Assembly (NCBI GenBank): GCA_947259105.1 | Contig: CAMYKU010000043.1 | Span: forward strand, 1 to 44,279 | Length of the DNA: 44,279 bases | Reading direction: 5' to 3' | Origin: an uncultured Alphaproteobacteria bacterium | Lineage (GTDB): Bacteria > Pseudomonadota > Alphaproteobacteria > UBA8366 > JADFVY01 | In this document: one piece after another, positions 1 to 8,377 of the stretch | How positions within the stretch are numbered: the stretch's first letter is position 1 | Layout of the letters: each line of letters starts with the position of its first letter | The notes under the pieces: generated by a model | Seen by the model: the letters and a program-made list of their open reading frames with translations, nothing else | What the model was told of the DNA's origin: nothing | Database searches by the model: none | Position numbers and translations under genes: made by a program

Positions 1-57
1 CACGCCGCCGCCGATCACCAGGAGATCCGTATCGATGCTGTTCCAGCCGTTGTTCAC
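1..57 (-). CDS. N-terminus of an FAD-dependent oxidoreductase (partial)
   Basis: Only the first 19 codons are in the window; the gene continues beyond position 1. The peptide contains TDLLVIGGGV, the beta-strand and glycine-rich loop of an FAD/NAD-binding Rossmann fold as found at the start of succinate dehydrogenase/fumarate reductase-type flavoproteins. I chose the GTG at 57 because a GGAGG lies 7 nt upstream; the GTG at 63 is in frame but only 1 nt from that GGAGG. A good sigma70-like promoter with an operator-like palindrome lies about 220 nt upstream. Substrate cannot be told from so short a piece. Confidence 0.6.
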   Translation of the reverse strand, partial: MNNGWNSIDTDLLVIGGGV

Positions 58-276
58 GTTCACGCCTCCGGGTCAGGCCGTACGCGCGCTGGCGCACACA
101 CCGCCCGTCGCGTTCCTGATGTCAGATGTTCTTCGAGGCCGTGGGCACGGCAGTGCGGGGCAATGCCTGAACGTAGCTGATTCCGGGCAACAATCCTCAT
201 TGAATCCAGAGCCTGACGACTGTTTCTGCGGGTCGCATCAAGTTCTCCGCCGCCACATCCAAATATGCCGGGCAAA

Positions 277-305
277 ATCGTATTACGGTAATATCGGAGT
301 GTCAA
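277..305 (-). promoter_or_regulatory. Leftward sigma70-type promoter for the flavoprotein gene
   Basis: On the minus strand, TTGACA (300-305, perfect -35) is followed after 17 nt by TACGAT (277-282, 4 of 6 matches to -10). It would give a leader of about 210 nt before the GTG at 57. Position and spacing are seen; activity is inferred. Confidence 0.45.
281..293. promoter_or_regulatory. 13-nt palindrome inside the leftward promoter
   Basis: TATTACGGTAATA has perfect 6-nt arms around a central G. It sits in the spacer and -10 of the leftward promoter, where a bound repressor would block RNA polymerase. The regulator is unknown and not recognisable in the window. Confidence 0.4.
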
Positions 306-363
306 CCGGGTCCGCCGGCCCTCCTGGCTCCGGCATCGACCCTGCCCTACCGCTCGGCGCGTG

Positions 364-393
364 TTGACACGCCGTACCCCGACTTGCTTCATA
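364..393 (+). promoter_or_regulatory. Candidate rightward promoter upstream of the nucleotide-sugar dehydrogenase
   Basis: A perfect TTGACA lies at 364-369, about 75 nt before the ATG at 444. The matching -10 is weak: CTTCAT at 17 nt or TCATAG at 19 nt. With the leftward promoter this makes 58-443 a divergent regulatory region. I see no gene in it. Confidence 0.3.
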
Positions 394-443
394 GCCTGCC
401 GGGCGCTGTCCCTCGGCGCCGGCAGGAAACAATCGGCGGAGCC

Positions 444-1783
444 ATGAGCAGCCATCACAACGACGAAAACGCGCTTGCCGCCGAACTCCAGCAGCGCCTC
501 GCGGGCCGCACCGCGCGGATCGGCATCGTCGGCCTCGGCTATGTCGGGCTGCCGCTGACCGTTGCCTTCGCCGAAGCCGGTTTCGAGGTGGTGGGGTTCG
601 ATGTCAGCGGCTCAACAGGGGCGAGAGCTACATCCGCCATATCCCCTCGGAAAGTATCGGCGGGATCGTAAAGCAGGGCCGGTTTCGCGCAACGGCCGAT
701 TACGCGGAAGCGGGCGAGGTCGACGCCGTGCTGATCTGCGTGCCGACGCCGCTGACGCGGCAGCGCGAGCCCGACCTTCGTTTCGTGACCGCGACCGCTT
801 GGGCGATCGCGCCGCACCTGCGGCCCGGGAGGCTCGTCATCCTGGAATCGACGACCTGGCCGGGGACCACCGACGAGGTCCTGCGGCCGATCCTGGAAGA
901 GGGCGGGCTGAAATCCGGTGTCGACCTGTTCCTCGCCTACTCGCCGGAACGCGAAGACCCCGGGAACCGGGATCATCGCACGGCGACGATTCCCAAGATC
1001 GTGGGCGGCGACGACGACCTCGCGCGCAGCCTCGCCGAGGTCCTGTACGGGCAGATCGTCACCGAGGTCGTCCCGGTATCGTCGACCGCCACCGCGGAGG
1101 CGGTGAAGCTGACCGAGAATATCTTTCGCGCGGTCAATATCGCGCTGGTCAATGAATTGAAGCTGGTCTACGACCGCATGGGCATCGATGTCTGGGAGGT
1201 GATCGAGGCCGCGAAATCGAAGCCGTTCGGGTATATGCCGTTCTATCCCGGGCCCGGCCTCGGCGGACACTGCATTCCGATCGACCCGTTCTACCTGACC
1301 TGGAAGGCGCGCGAATACGGACTCACGACCCGTTTCGTAGAACTCGCCGGCGAGATCAACACCGAAATGCCGCGCCACGTGGTCGGGCGGCTGGCGCAGG
1401 CCCTGGACCAGCGCACCAGCAAGGGCCTGAACGGCGCCCGGATCCTCGTGCTTGGCGTCGCCTACAAGAAGAACGTCGACGACACCCGCGGCAGTCCCGC
1501 CTTCGTCATCATCGAGATGCTCGAGGCGCGCGGCGCCGCGGTTGCCTTCCATGACCCTTATGTCACCGAGATTCCCCCGACGCGCGACCATGCCGGCCTC
1601 GCCGGGCGCCGGTCGATCGAGCTGGACGCCAAGGCCCTGGCCGAATTCGACGCCGCGCTCATCGTCACCGATCACGATGCGGTGGATTATGCCGGGCTCG
1701 TGGCGCACAGCCGCCTGGTGGTCGACACAAGGAACGTCACCCGGGACGTTGCCGCGCACCGCGACCGTATCGTAAAGGCTTAG
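444..1783 (+). pseudogene. UDP-sugar (UDP-Glc/UDP-GlcNAc-type) 6-dehydrogenase, frameshifted
   Basis: The protein belongs to the UDP-glucose/GDP-mannose dehydrogenase family, which oxidises C6 of a nucleotide sugar to a uronic acid with two NAD+ for surface polysaccharide. The N-terminal Rossmann motif GIVGLGYVGLP reads in one frame from the ATG at 444. From about 608 the family sequence continues in the next frame (LNRGESYIRHIP, then VLICVPTPL). The active-site loop GGHCIPIDP with its catalytic Cys and the C-terminal GVAYKKNVDDTRGSPA are intact. At the junction (606-611) the GFDVS strand runs straight into the LNRG loop; family spacing calls for about six more residues, so about 16 nt seem to be missing. 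The remaining ~390 codons are undamaged, which fits a very recent mutation or an assembly error. It ends overlapping the convergent DUF72 gene by 4 nt. Confidence 0.8.
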
Positions 1784-2517
1784 GTCTCGGAGACCAGCTC
1801 CGCCAGCCGGACGGCGTTGGCGAAGGCATGGCCGGCTTCGTCGTTGTCGAAGTAGCAGTAGACATCCAGCCCCTGCGCGCGCCACCGCGTGATGCGCCCG
1901 GCCCAGCGCGTCAGTGCCCGGTCGTGGTAACGTCCCCGGTAGGCCGCGCCGGGACCGTGCAAACGGACATACGCGAAATCCGCAGTGGTCAGCCGCGGCG
2001 ATTGCTCGCCCGCCAGATCGAAGATGCAGAAAGCGGCATTGCGCCGCTCGAGCAGGGCCGCGATCTCGCCGCCGTGCCAGCTCGGGTCGCGGAATTCGAA
2101 GGCGTAGCGGTGCCCCGGCGGCAGCGAGTCAAGGAACACTTCGAGCCGCGCCGCGTCGCAGCGCCAGTGCGGCGGCAGCTGGAACAGCAAGGGTCCCAGC
2201 CGGTCGCCGAACGGCTGGATCGCTGCGAAGAAGCGCCAGAGCCCGGCGTCCGGATCCTTCAGCTTCTTCATATGGGTGAGGTAGCGGCTGGCCTTGACCG
2301 CGAATACGAACCCGGGTGGCGTCGCCGCCAGCCACGCCTCTATGCTCTTTTTCGGCGGCAGGCCGTAGAACGTGCTGTTGACCTCGACGGTGCGCAGGAA
2401 GCCGGCATAGTAGCTTAGCGAATCGTCCGGCCGCATGTCCTCCGGATAGACGGTCCCGCGCCAGTGGTCGTAGCGCCAGCCCGAGGTCCCGATGAAGCTA
2501 TGCCCGCCGCGCGTCAT
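1780..2517 (-). CDS. DUF72 (YecE-like) family protein
   Basis: A 245-residue protein opening with FIGTSGWRYDHWRG, the signature N-terminus of the DUF72/YecE family, a TIM-barrel-like cytosolic protein of unresolved biochemical role. Other family features are the VEVNSTFYGLP segment, the FAVKASRYLTHMKKL strand and a C-terminal DVYCYFDNDEAGHA motif. Length is normal for the family. It begins about 90 nt after the methyltransferase pair on the same strand, so it may be the last gene of that leftward unit. Family assignment is secure; function is not known. Confidence 0.9.
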   Translation of the reverse strand: MTRGGHSFIGTSGWRYDHWRGTVYPEDMRPDDSLSYYAGFLRTVEVNSTFYGLPPKKSIEAWLAATPPGFVFAVKASRYLTHMKKLKDPDAGLWRFFAAIQPFGDRLGPLLFQLPPHWRCDAARLEVFLDSLPPGHRYAFEFRDPSWHGGEIAALLERRNAAFCIFDLAGEQSPRLTTADFAYVRLHGPGAAYRGRYHDRALTRWAGRITRWRAQGLDVYCYFDNDEAGHAFANAVRLAELVSET

Positions 2518-2610
2518 CCGACGAACTTAGGACGTCGGACTGATAGGCCGCAACACCCCTCCCCATCTGCCGCGTTACGTCGGGATGATATAGAGCGCCA
2601 CCGGCAACCG

Positions 2611-3159
2611 TCAGTGCAGCCGTGCCCAGATGAAGTATGGCCACGCCGTTCGGGCGGCGTCCTGCGGCAGCGGCAGGCGTTCCCAGCCATCTCCCGACAG
2701 GGGCAACTGGCGGTCGCTCAGGACCAGCCCTCCCTGCCGCACCAGCGGGCCGATCAGGGGGCCGATATCGCGAGCCAGCACCGCGTCGCGAGCCTGGTCC
2801 TCGCTGCCGATATCGGCATGGACCAAGGCCGCGACGTTCCCGAGCCGGTCAACGGCTGCGCGCAGCGTGTCACGAAAATCGCCGAGAAACAGTGTATCCG
2901 ATGGTGGCTTGAGAGCCGGCGGGCAATGTGTATCGAGGTCAAAGACGAAAATGTCCCGGTCCGGCATGATCCGGCGGATTCGGTCGTAGGTACGACCCTT
3001 GCCGAGCCCCAACTCCAGAACCGGTCCCGGGAGGCCGGCAATTCGCGCCGCCGCGAAGTCGAGGCACGCCCGCTGCGTCGCAAGGCGGGCCAGCATCCGG
3101 TCAAGCGCGTCTCCCTGTTCCTGGGTCGACGCGGATTCATCGGTCGGTCGGCTGGACAT
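2611..3159 (-). CDS. Class I SAM-dependent methyltransferase-like protein (paralogue A)
   Basis: A 182-residue protein with GPVLELGLGKGRTYDRI, the SAM-binding glycine-rich loop of a Rossmann methyltransferase, then an acidic strand end (FVFDLD), a further motif ALVHADIG and a late strand GGLVLSDRQLP. I start it at the ATG at 3159, just before the region shared with its neighbour; open frame continues upstream but does not align. It is clearly paralogous to the gene at 3203-3697: they share QRACLD, GPVLELGLG, GRTYD and LVHxDIG. The 43-nt gap suggests co-transcription. The methyl acceptor is unknown. It has no obvious insert beyond the core fold, so small-molecule and protein acceptors are both possible. 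Confidence 0.75.
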   Translation of the reverse strand: MSSRPTDESASTQEQGDALDRMLARLATQRACLDFAAARIAGLPGPVLELGLGKGRTYDRIRRIMPDRDIFVFDLDTHCPPALKPPSDTLFLGDFRDTLRAAVDRLGNVAALVHADIGSEDQARDAVLARDIGPLIGPLVRQGGLVLSDRQLPLSGDGWERLPLPQDAARTAWPYFIWARLH

Positions 3160-3202
3160 CAGAGGCTGTCTACTCGGCCTGCCGGATCGCGTCAATACGG
3201 AG

Positions 3203-3697
3203 TCAGGCGCCGACTCGATACAGGTAGTATCGCCCTGCCGCCACCCCGTCGGGCGTTGCGATCTCCTGCCAGCCCTCGGCCGCAGGCAGAAGCTGGTCAC
3301 TCAGGATGACACCTCCGGGACGGACAAGGTCAGCGATCAGGGGGCCGATCCGGGATGCCAGGCGCGCGTTGCGCGCCGCGTCACCGGTGCCGATATCGTT
3401 GTGCACCAGCGCGGCGGTGCGCCCGAGCCGGTCGCCCGCACGCGACAGCGTCTCCTGCACGTCGCCAAGGAGGAGATGATCCTCGTCCGGGACGCAGTCG
3501 GGATGGGCGTTGACCTGGCGCTCGAAAACAAAGATCTCGCGGTCGGGGAGCCGCTCGCGCAGGTGGTCGTAGGTCCGCCCGTTGCCGAGTCCGAGTTCGA
3601 GTACCGGGCCCGGCAGTTCCACGATTTCAGCCGCCGCCCAGTCGAGACAGGCCCGCTGCGCCTCGAGGCGGCGGATCATACTGTCCAGCCGGCTCAC
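3203..3697 (-). CDS. Class I SAM-dependent methyltransferase-like protein (paralogue B)
   Basis: A 164-residue protein with the same core as the downstream neighbour: GPVLELGLGNGRTYDHL (SAM loop), FVFERQV, LVHNDIGTGD and GGVILSDQLLP, ending in a YYLYRVGA strand. I chose the GTG at 3697 (VSRLDSM...) because GGGAG lies upstream; the ATG at 3679 is a possible shorter start. It lies 52 nt after the cyclic-nucleotide-binding gene. I infer that tandem duplication produced the pair. Roughly half the aligned residues match by eye, so the copies have diverged and may differ in acceptor. Confidence 0.75.
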   Translation of the reverse strand: MSRLDSMIRRLEAQRACLDWAAAEIVELPGPVLELGLGNGRTYDHLRERLPDREIFVFERQVNAHPDCVPDEDHLLLGDVQETLSRAGDRLGRTAALVHNDIGTGDAARNARLASRIGPLIADLVRPGGVILSDQLLPAAEGWQEIATPDGVAAGRYYLYRVGA

Positions 3698-3749
3698 CGC
3701 GGGGCGCTCCCACGGGATGCACGGGCCAGGTGCGGGTGGGCTCCAACAG

Positions 3750-4217
3750 TCATTTCTCGCCACCCTTCTCCAGCGACATGGCCATCTCGCGCAGCTGCGC
3801 GTTGCTGTGCGCAAGACGGCGGGACAGTTCGCGCATGACCTCCTTCGCGATCTCGGGAAACTCGCCGATGAGCCTGAAGAAGAGGTCCTTTTCGATGCGC
3901 AGCGCCTTGAGGTCGGAGCGGGCCGTTACCGTCGCGGTCCGCGGCACGTCGCAGAGGATCGCGATTTCGCCGACGAAATCGTGATCGCCCAACGTCGCCA
4001 CCGTCAACGGCCCCTTCTCCGTCTCGATGGTGACATCGGCCTCGCCCGCGATGATCAGGAACGCCGCATCACCCGTGTCGCCCTGGCGACACAGCACTTC
4101 GCCGCTGGCATAGGACAGTCGTTCACTGGTGAATGCCAGCAGCTTCAGCTGCGCGGGTTCGATGTTCGCGAACATCGGGATCTTGCGAAGCAATTCGACT
4201 TCCTGCTGCAAGCTCAT
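3750..4217 (-). CDS. Single-domain cyclic nucleotide-binding (CNB) protein
   Basis: A 155-residue protein that is essentially one CRP-type cyclic nucleotide-binding domain. The phosphate-binding cassette reads FVGEIAILCDVPRTATV, with the conserved Glu and the Arg that contact cNMP in family members. It opens with LLRKIPMFANIEPAQL, a typical CNB N-terminal helix. After the domain there is only a helical tail (about residues 115-155) and no helix-turn-helix, so it is not a CRP/FNR transcription factor. I chose the ATG at 4217 because AAGGA lies 7 nt upstream. It starts 31 nt after the ABC exporter gene stops, which suggests it senses a nucleotide signal for that exporter or anchors on it (inference). 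Confidence 0.85.
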   Translation of the reverse strand: MSLQQEVELLRKIPMFANIEPAQLKLLAFTSERLSYASGEVLCRQGDTGDAAFLIIAGEADVTIETEKGPLTVATLGDHDFVGEIAILCDVPRTATVTARSDLKALRIEKDLFFRLIGEFPEIAKEVMRELSRRLAHSNAQLREMAMSLEKGGEK

Positions 4218-4248
4218 GTCCGTGTCCTTCCCTGTTGCCCTCTGCCGG

Positions 4249-6924
4249 TCAATGATCATGAAGAAGGGCGCGGTAGGCGCCGCCCTCCTCGTTGGCCAGT
4301 TCGGCCGGAGAACCCTGCTCCACGATACGGCCGGCCTCCATAACCAGGACATGGGAGAACTTGCTCGCCATCGCCGCGTTGTTCAGCACCCAGACCACCG
4401 TGCGGCCGCGGCTCTCGTCGAGCACCCTGTCGACGACCGTGTTCTGCATCCGCGCGTCGAACCCCGCCGCGGCCTCGTTGATCAGCAGAATCTCGGGCCG
4501 CTTCAGCAGACACCGGGCGATCCCGATCTTTTGGCGCTGCACCGGCGACAGCCGCGAGCCGCCCGGGCCGGTCGGGCTGCGCAGGCCGGCCGACATCACC
4601 ACCTCGCGCAGCTCCGGCTCGCTCAGAACCTCAGCGATCAGTTTTCCGACGTTCTGGGCGGCATTGGCCTGGCCGTAATCGATCTTGCCGAACAGGATGT
4701 TGTCCTGGATCGTGGCGCCGGGATTGTAGCGCTGCGGGTCGAAGAACGCGATTTCCCCGGCGAGTTCGTCCGGCAGGTCGGCGGCGAAGGCCCGCCGTGC
4801 CTCCAGCAGCCGCACCTGCAGGCCTTCGTCGCAAAGGTCGAGGCGGTGGCGGGCCGGGATGAGTTTGAAAGGGAGCGCGATGAGCCGGTTCCGGTCGCCC
4901 TCGCCGAGCGCGTCGAGTCCGCGCGACGCACGCCCGAGTATCGCCTGGAACTCGGGCAGATCCTCCGCGGAGATGAAGCTGAACCGCTCGAAGAACTCGT
5001 GCCCCGGCGGCAGGTCGGCGAAGATCTCGACCATGGTCTTGGCAACGCGCTCACCGATCGTCAGGAAATCGCCGGTCAGGCCCACCCGCTCCAGGATCCG
5101 CCGCATATAACGGTTTTCGGCGATGTTCTCCTCACTCAGCGCGTCGCCGAGGGGGAGACCGAACATCACGTTCTCGGCGACCGTCGCGTTCGTGTTGTAG
5201 CGCGCCGCGTCGAACGGCTCGACCAGTCTCGAGACCTGGGGATCGGCCAGGCGGTCGCACACCGCGGCACGGGCGTTCAGAACCTTCCGCGCGACATCCG
5301 GCCTGCGCTCGGGATCGATGGTTCCGCGCAGACCCCGTACGTAGACATCCTCGTCGAGGTCCACGGCGCGCAGTACGTCGATCATGCGCCGCTCCAGCTC
5401 GTCCGGGCCGGCGACGTCGGCGGCCGCATAATCGATCCAGTCGGCGCCGAAATCCAGGGTGGTGTTGCCGGCTTGCGCGGCCTCGTGGACTTCCTCCTGG
5501 CGACGCTTCACCGCGGCGCCCTCGTACTGCGCATCCTTTACTGGTTGGTGTTTGAGACCATAGGTCAGCGCGTCCGCAAAGGTACCGGCTTGGATATGGA
5601 CGGCCGGCCCGACATAGGCAATGCGCCGGCCCGTCACGGCGCGCGGCAACGTGTTGATCTCCCTCTCGCCCAGCGTCACCGATCCGCCGGTCGGCGGTTG
5701 CAGGCCGGCGATCGCCACCGCCAGATCGCCCTTGCCGCTGTCGCCGGCCCCGACGACGGCGACGTGGGCGCCGCTCGGAATATCCGCCGTGGCGCCATCC
5801 AGTTTGCGGACTCCGTCGTCGTCGATCAGACTGACATTCTGTAGCCCTATCGCCGTGTCCACCGATCCATCCGCTTCGCCATCCGGTTCGCCCAGCAGCC
5901 TGTCCGTATCCAGGATGCCGGGGGGATCGAACTGCTCGATCACCTGTCCGTACTTGATCCGCACATCCTCCTTCTGCTGGTACCAGCTCAGCAATTCCTT
6001 CCAGGGCGAAGCGAGGTCCTTATATGCCGCAAGCACGGCGACCAGTGCGCCGAAGCTGAGCCCGCCTTCGATGACGAGCCAGCCGCCAATCGAAAAGAAG
6101 AAGAATGGCGTGAGCTTGTCGATGAAATTGTTGAGGAATTTAATGAAGAACTTGCGACGGTATATATCGTAGCGGATCCAGTAGATCATTCCGAGCCGTT
6201 CGGCGAAGCGCGACAATTCGAGCCTGGCGGTGTCGTGCGCGTGCACCTCGGCGACGCCCGATATGGACTCGCCGATATGGTCGGCGAGTCGTCGAACGTT
6301 GCGGACCCGTGCCTTGCCGAGTTCGTTCACGCGGCGCTGCAGCTTCGGGATCAGATAGATCTGCAGCGGATAGAACGCGATCGCGGCGGCACCCAGGATC
6401 GGATCCTGAACCAGGATGAAGGCGAGAATGATGAGCAGCTGCCCGCCCTGGAAAAGCGGGTCGGCAAAAGCGGTGCCGATGAATCCGCCCAGCGGCTCCA
6501 CCTCGGAAGTGATCATCGGAATGATCTCCCCCTGGCTGACCTTGCGGAATTGCCGGAGCGGAAATCGCAGAATTCGCTCATAGAGCTGATAACGCAGGCG
6601 CCGCAGCAGCCGTTCGCCGAGCTGACCCTGATAGACGTTTATGTAGTATTTCAGGATACCGTTGATGAACACCAGCAGGAGGTAGATGAGGCTCAGCGTT
6701 ATCAGGAATTCGATCTGGCCGGCCTGCAGGGTGAACACCGGGACGCCGAACAGGGGAATCTCGTAAGGCGGCCCCGTAGGGTCGCCGATCGCCCGGTTGA
6801 CGATCAGCTTCGGCATGTCGAGCGAAAGGTAGAGGAACGGATAGGAAAAGACGATCACGGCGAGAAGCCAAAGCTGCTGCGCCTTGCTGTATTTCAGTAT
6901 GAACCTGAAGATTGTCGGTTCCAC
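4249..6924 (-). CDS. Large ABC exporter-like protein with degenerate ATPase motifs and a long insertion
   Basis: An 891-residue protein. Residues ~15-330 form an ABC exporter (type IV) transmembrane domain with hydrophobic helices near 18-40, 70-95, 155-195 and 265-300. The nucleotide-binding domain starts near 358. Its Walker A is GAGDSGKGD (391-400), the signature is LSPVQRQ (792-798) instead of LSGGQ, Walker B is EILLINEA (Asn816 where Asp is expected, Glu817 kept), and the H-loop position holds Asn (WVLNN, ~848). About 330 residues separate Walker A from the signature, far more than the usual ~100. This insert holds two copies of the post-Q-loop motif: RYNTNATVAENVMFG (~575) and RYNPGATIQDNILFG (~732). 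The start is GTG at 6924. I infer export of a lipid or glycan product, or a regulatory role with weak ATPase activity. Confidence 0.85.
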   Translation of the reverse strand: MEPTIFRFILKYSKAQQLWLLAVIVFSYPFLYLSLDMPKLIVNRAIGDPTGPPYEIPLFGVPVFTLQAGQIEFLITLSLIYLLLVFINGILKYYINVYQGQLGERLLRRLRYQLYERILRFPLRQFRKVSQGEIIPMITSEVEPLGGFIGTAFADPLFQGGQLLIILAFILVQDPILGAAAIAFYPLQIYLIPKLQRRVNELGKARVRNVRRLADHIGESISGVAEVHAHDTARLELSRFAERLGMIYWIRYDIYRRKFFIKFLNNFIDKLTPFFFFSIGGWLVIEGGLSFGALVAVLAAYKDLASPWKELLSWYQQKEDVRIKYGQVIEQFDPPGILDTDRLLGEPDGEADGSVDTAIGLQNVSLIDDDGVRKLDGATADIPSGAHVAVVGAGDSGKGDLAVAIAGLQPPTGGSVTLGEREINTLPRAVTGRRIAYVGPAVHIQAGTFADALTYGLKHQPVKDAQYEGAAVKRRQEEVHEAAQAGNTTLDFGADWIDYAAADVAGPDELERRMIDVLRAVDLDEDVYVRGLRGTIDPERRPDVARKVLNARAAVCDRLADPQVSRLVEPFDAARYNTNATVAENVMFGLPLGDALSEENIAENRYMRRILERVGLTGDFLTIGERVAKTMVEIFADLPPGHEFFERFSFISAEDLPEFQAILGRASRGLDALGEGDRNRLIALPFKLIPARHRLDLCDEGLQVRLLEARRAFAADLPDELAGEIAFFDPQRYNPGATIQDNILFGKIDYGQANAAQNVGKLIAEVLSEPELREVVMSAGLRSPTGPGGSRLSPVQRQKIGIARCLLKRPEILLINEAAAGFDARMQNTVVDRVLDESRGRTVVWVLNNAAMASKFSHVLVMEAGRIVEQGSPAELANEEGGAYRALLHDH

Positions 6925-7125
6925 TGGTGGCGCACGCCCCCTGATACGTCCCGATACCCCGCGCGTCGGGCCGGGCGAACCTTATCGCAGCTTTCGCGAC
7001 GGCCAAAACATTCGTTGGAAAAAAAGTGAACAAGAGTGCTTCCGGGAACCATCGGGCCCGTGCCATAGTCTCGGCGCGAAACAGGAAGCTGCCGTTTCGG
7101 CGCGGCGGCGGGAGTAGTTTTTACC

Positions 7126-8373
7126 ATGGGCAGCAACGACAGGGATGTCCGCGTCCTGATCTACAGCCATGACTCGTTCGGGCTGGGCCATCTGAGACGC
7201 TGCCGGGCGATCGCTCATTCACTGGTGGGCGAACGGCGGGCAATGTCGGTTCTGATCCTCACGGGATCGCCGATCATCGGCAATTTCGATTTCCGTGCCC
7301 GGGTCGACTTCGTTCGGGTACCTGGCGTCATCAAGCTTCGCAACGGCGACTACACCTCCCTGGCACTCCATATCGACATCGAGGAAACCCTGGCAATCCG
7401 GGCCTCCATCGTCCGGCACACTGCCGAGGCATTCGATCCGGACCTGTTCATCGTCGACAAGGAGCCGCTGGGCCTGCGCGGCGAGGTGGCCGATACGCTG
7501 GACCTGCTCAAGGGCCGTGGCGTGCCGCTGGTGCTGGGATTGCGCGATGTACTCGACGACCCGATGACCCTGAACCAGGAATGGGAGCGCAAGAAGGCGG
7601 TCCCTGCACTGCGGGACTATTACGACGAGATCTGGGTCTACGGCATGCCGGACATCTGCAACCCGCTGACCGGGATCGGCCTTCCCGCAAGCATCCGCAG
7701 CAAGGTCCGCTTCACCGGCTATCTCCGCCGCGATCTTCCGGCGGAACCGGTCGCGCACTCGCCGCTGTCCAAGATCACGCCACCCTACCTGCTGGTCACG
7801 CCGGGCGGCGGGGGTGACGGCCAGGAGATGGTGGACTGGGTTCTGAGCGCTTACGAATCGGCGCCGGATCTGCCCTACCCCGCGCTGATCGTGCTGGGAC
7901 CCTTCATGGCGTCCGAGGACCAGGGGGAGTTCCTGGCCCGCTGCGAGCGGCTGCCGAACGTCGAGGCGATCACCTTCGACGCCCACATGGAAAGTCTCCT
8001 CGACCAGGCCGTGGGCGTGGTGGCAATGGGCGGTTACAACACGTTCTGCGAGATTCTGTCCTTCGACAAGCCGGCGCTGATCGTGCCCCGCATGGTCCCG
8101 CGCATGGAGCAGTATATCCGCGCCAGCCGCGCCCAGGATCTCGGCCTGGCGCGCATGTTGCTGAACGACGGTGTGCGCGACTCGGCGGTCATGGCGGAGA
8201 CGCTGCGGCAACTCGGCGAGCTGCCGCCACCCTCCACGAACATGCCGCCCGGGATGCTGGCCGGACTCGACAACGTCAACGAACTGGCCGACCGGCTCCT
8301 GCACCGGAACGGACGGCAGCCGGGCGCGCTCCGTCCGGACCCCCCGCAGGCCGCCGCGGGGGCGGAGCAATAG
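7126..8373 (+). CDS. MurG-like glycosyltransferase (predicted glycosyltransferase family, copy 1)
   Basis: A 415-residue GT-B-fold protein. The N-terminal domain opens with RVLIYSHDSFGLGHLRRC, the G-x-GH loop typical of MurG/GtrA-like nucleotide-sugar transferases. The C-terminal domain carries LLVTPGGGGDGQEM and the sugar-donor motif VAMGGYNTFCEILSFDKPALIVPR. It is cytosolic or peripheral on the inner membrane and probably transfers a sugar to a lipid-linked acceptor; donor and acceptor are unknown. The ATG at 7126 opens the long rightward cluster and lies divergent from the ABC exporter across 200 nt. Its stop is 4 nt before the next start. A related gene sits at 11363-12508. Confidence 0.85.
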   Translation: MGSNDRDVRVLIYSHDSFGLGHLRRCRAIAHSLVGERRAMSVLILTGSPIIGNFDFRARVDFVRVPGVIKLRNGDYTSLALHIDIEETLAIRASIVRHTAEAFDPDLFIVDKEPLGLRGEVADTLDLLKGRGVPLVLGLRDVLDDPMTLNQEWERKKAVPALRDYYDEIWVYGMPDICNPLTGIGLPASIRSKVRFTGYLRRDLPAEPVAHSPLSKITPPYLLVTPGGGGDGQEMVDWVLSAYESAPDLPYPALIVLGPFMASEDQGEFLARCERLPNVEAITFDAHMESLLDQAVGVVAMGGYNTFCEILSFDKPALIVPRMVPRMEQYIRASRAQDLGLARMLLNDGVRDSAVMAETLRQLGELPPPSTNMPPGMLAGLDNVNELADRLLHRNGRQPGALRPDPPQAAAGAEQ

Positions 8374-8377
8374 CGCC

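Noticed and set aside
539-1885. Long open frame antisense to the nucleotide-sugar dehydrogenase
   Set aside because: Arg/Gly/Asp-rich translation without motifs; a high-GC mirror of the real gene.
4129-5844. Long rightward frame opposite the ABC exporter
   Set aside because: Low-complexity, motif-free sequence; the exporter on the other strand has clear domains.
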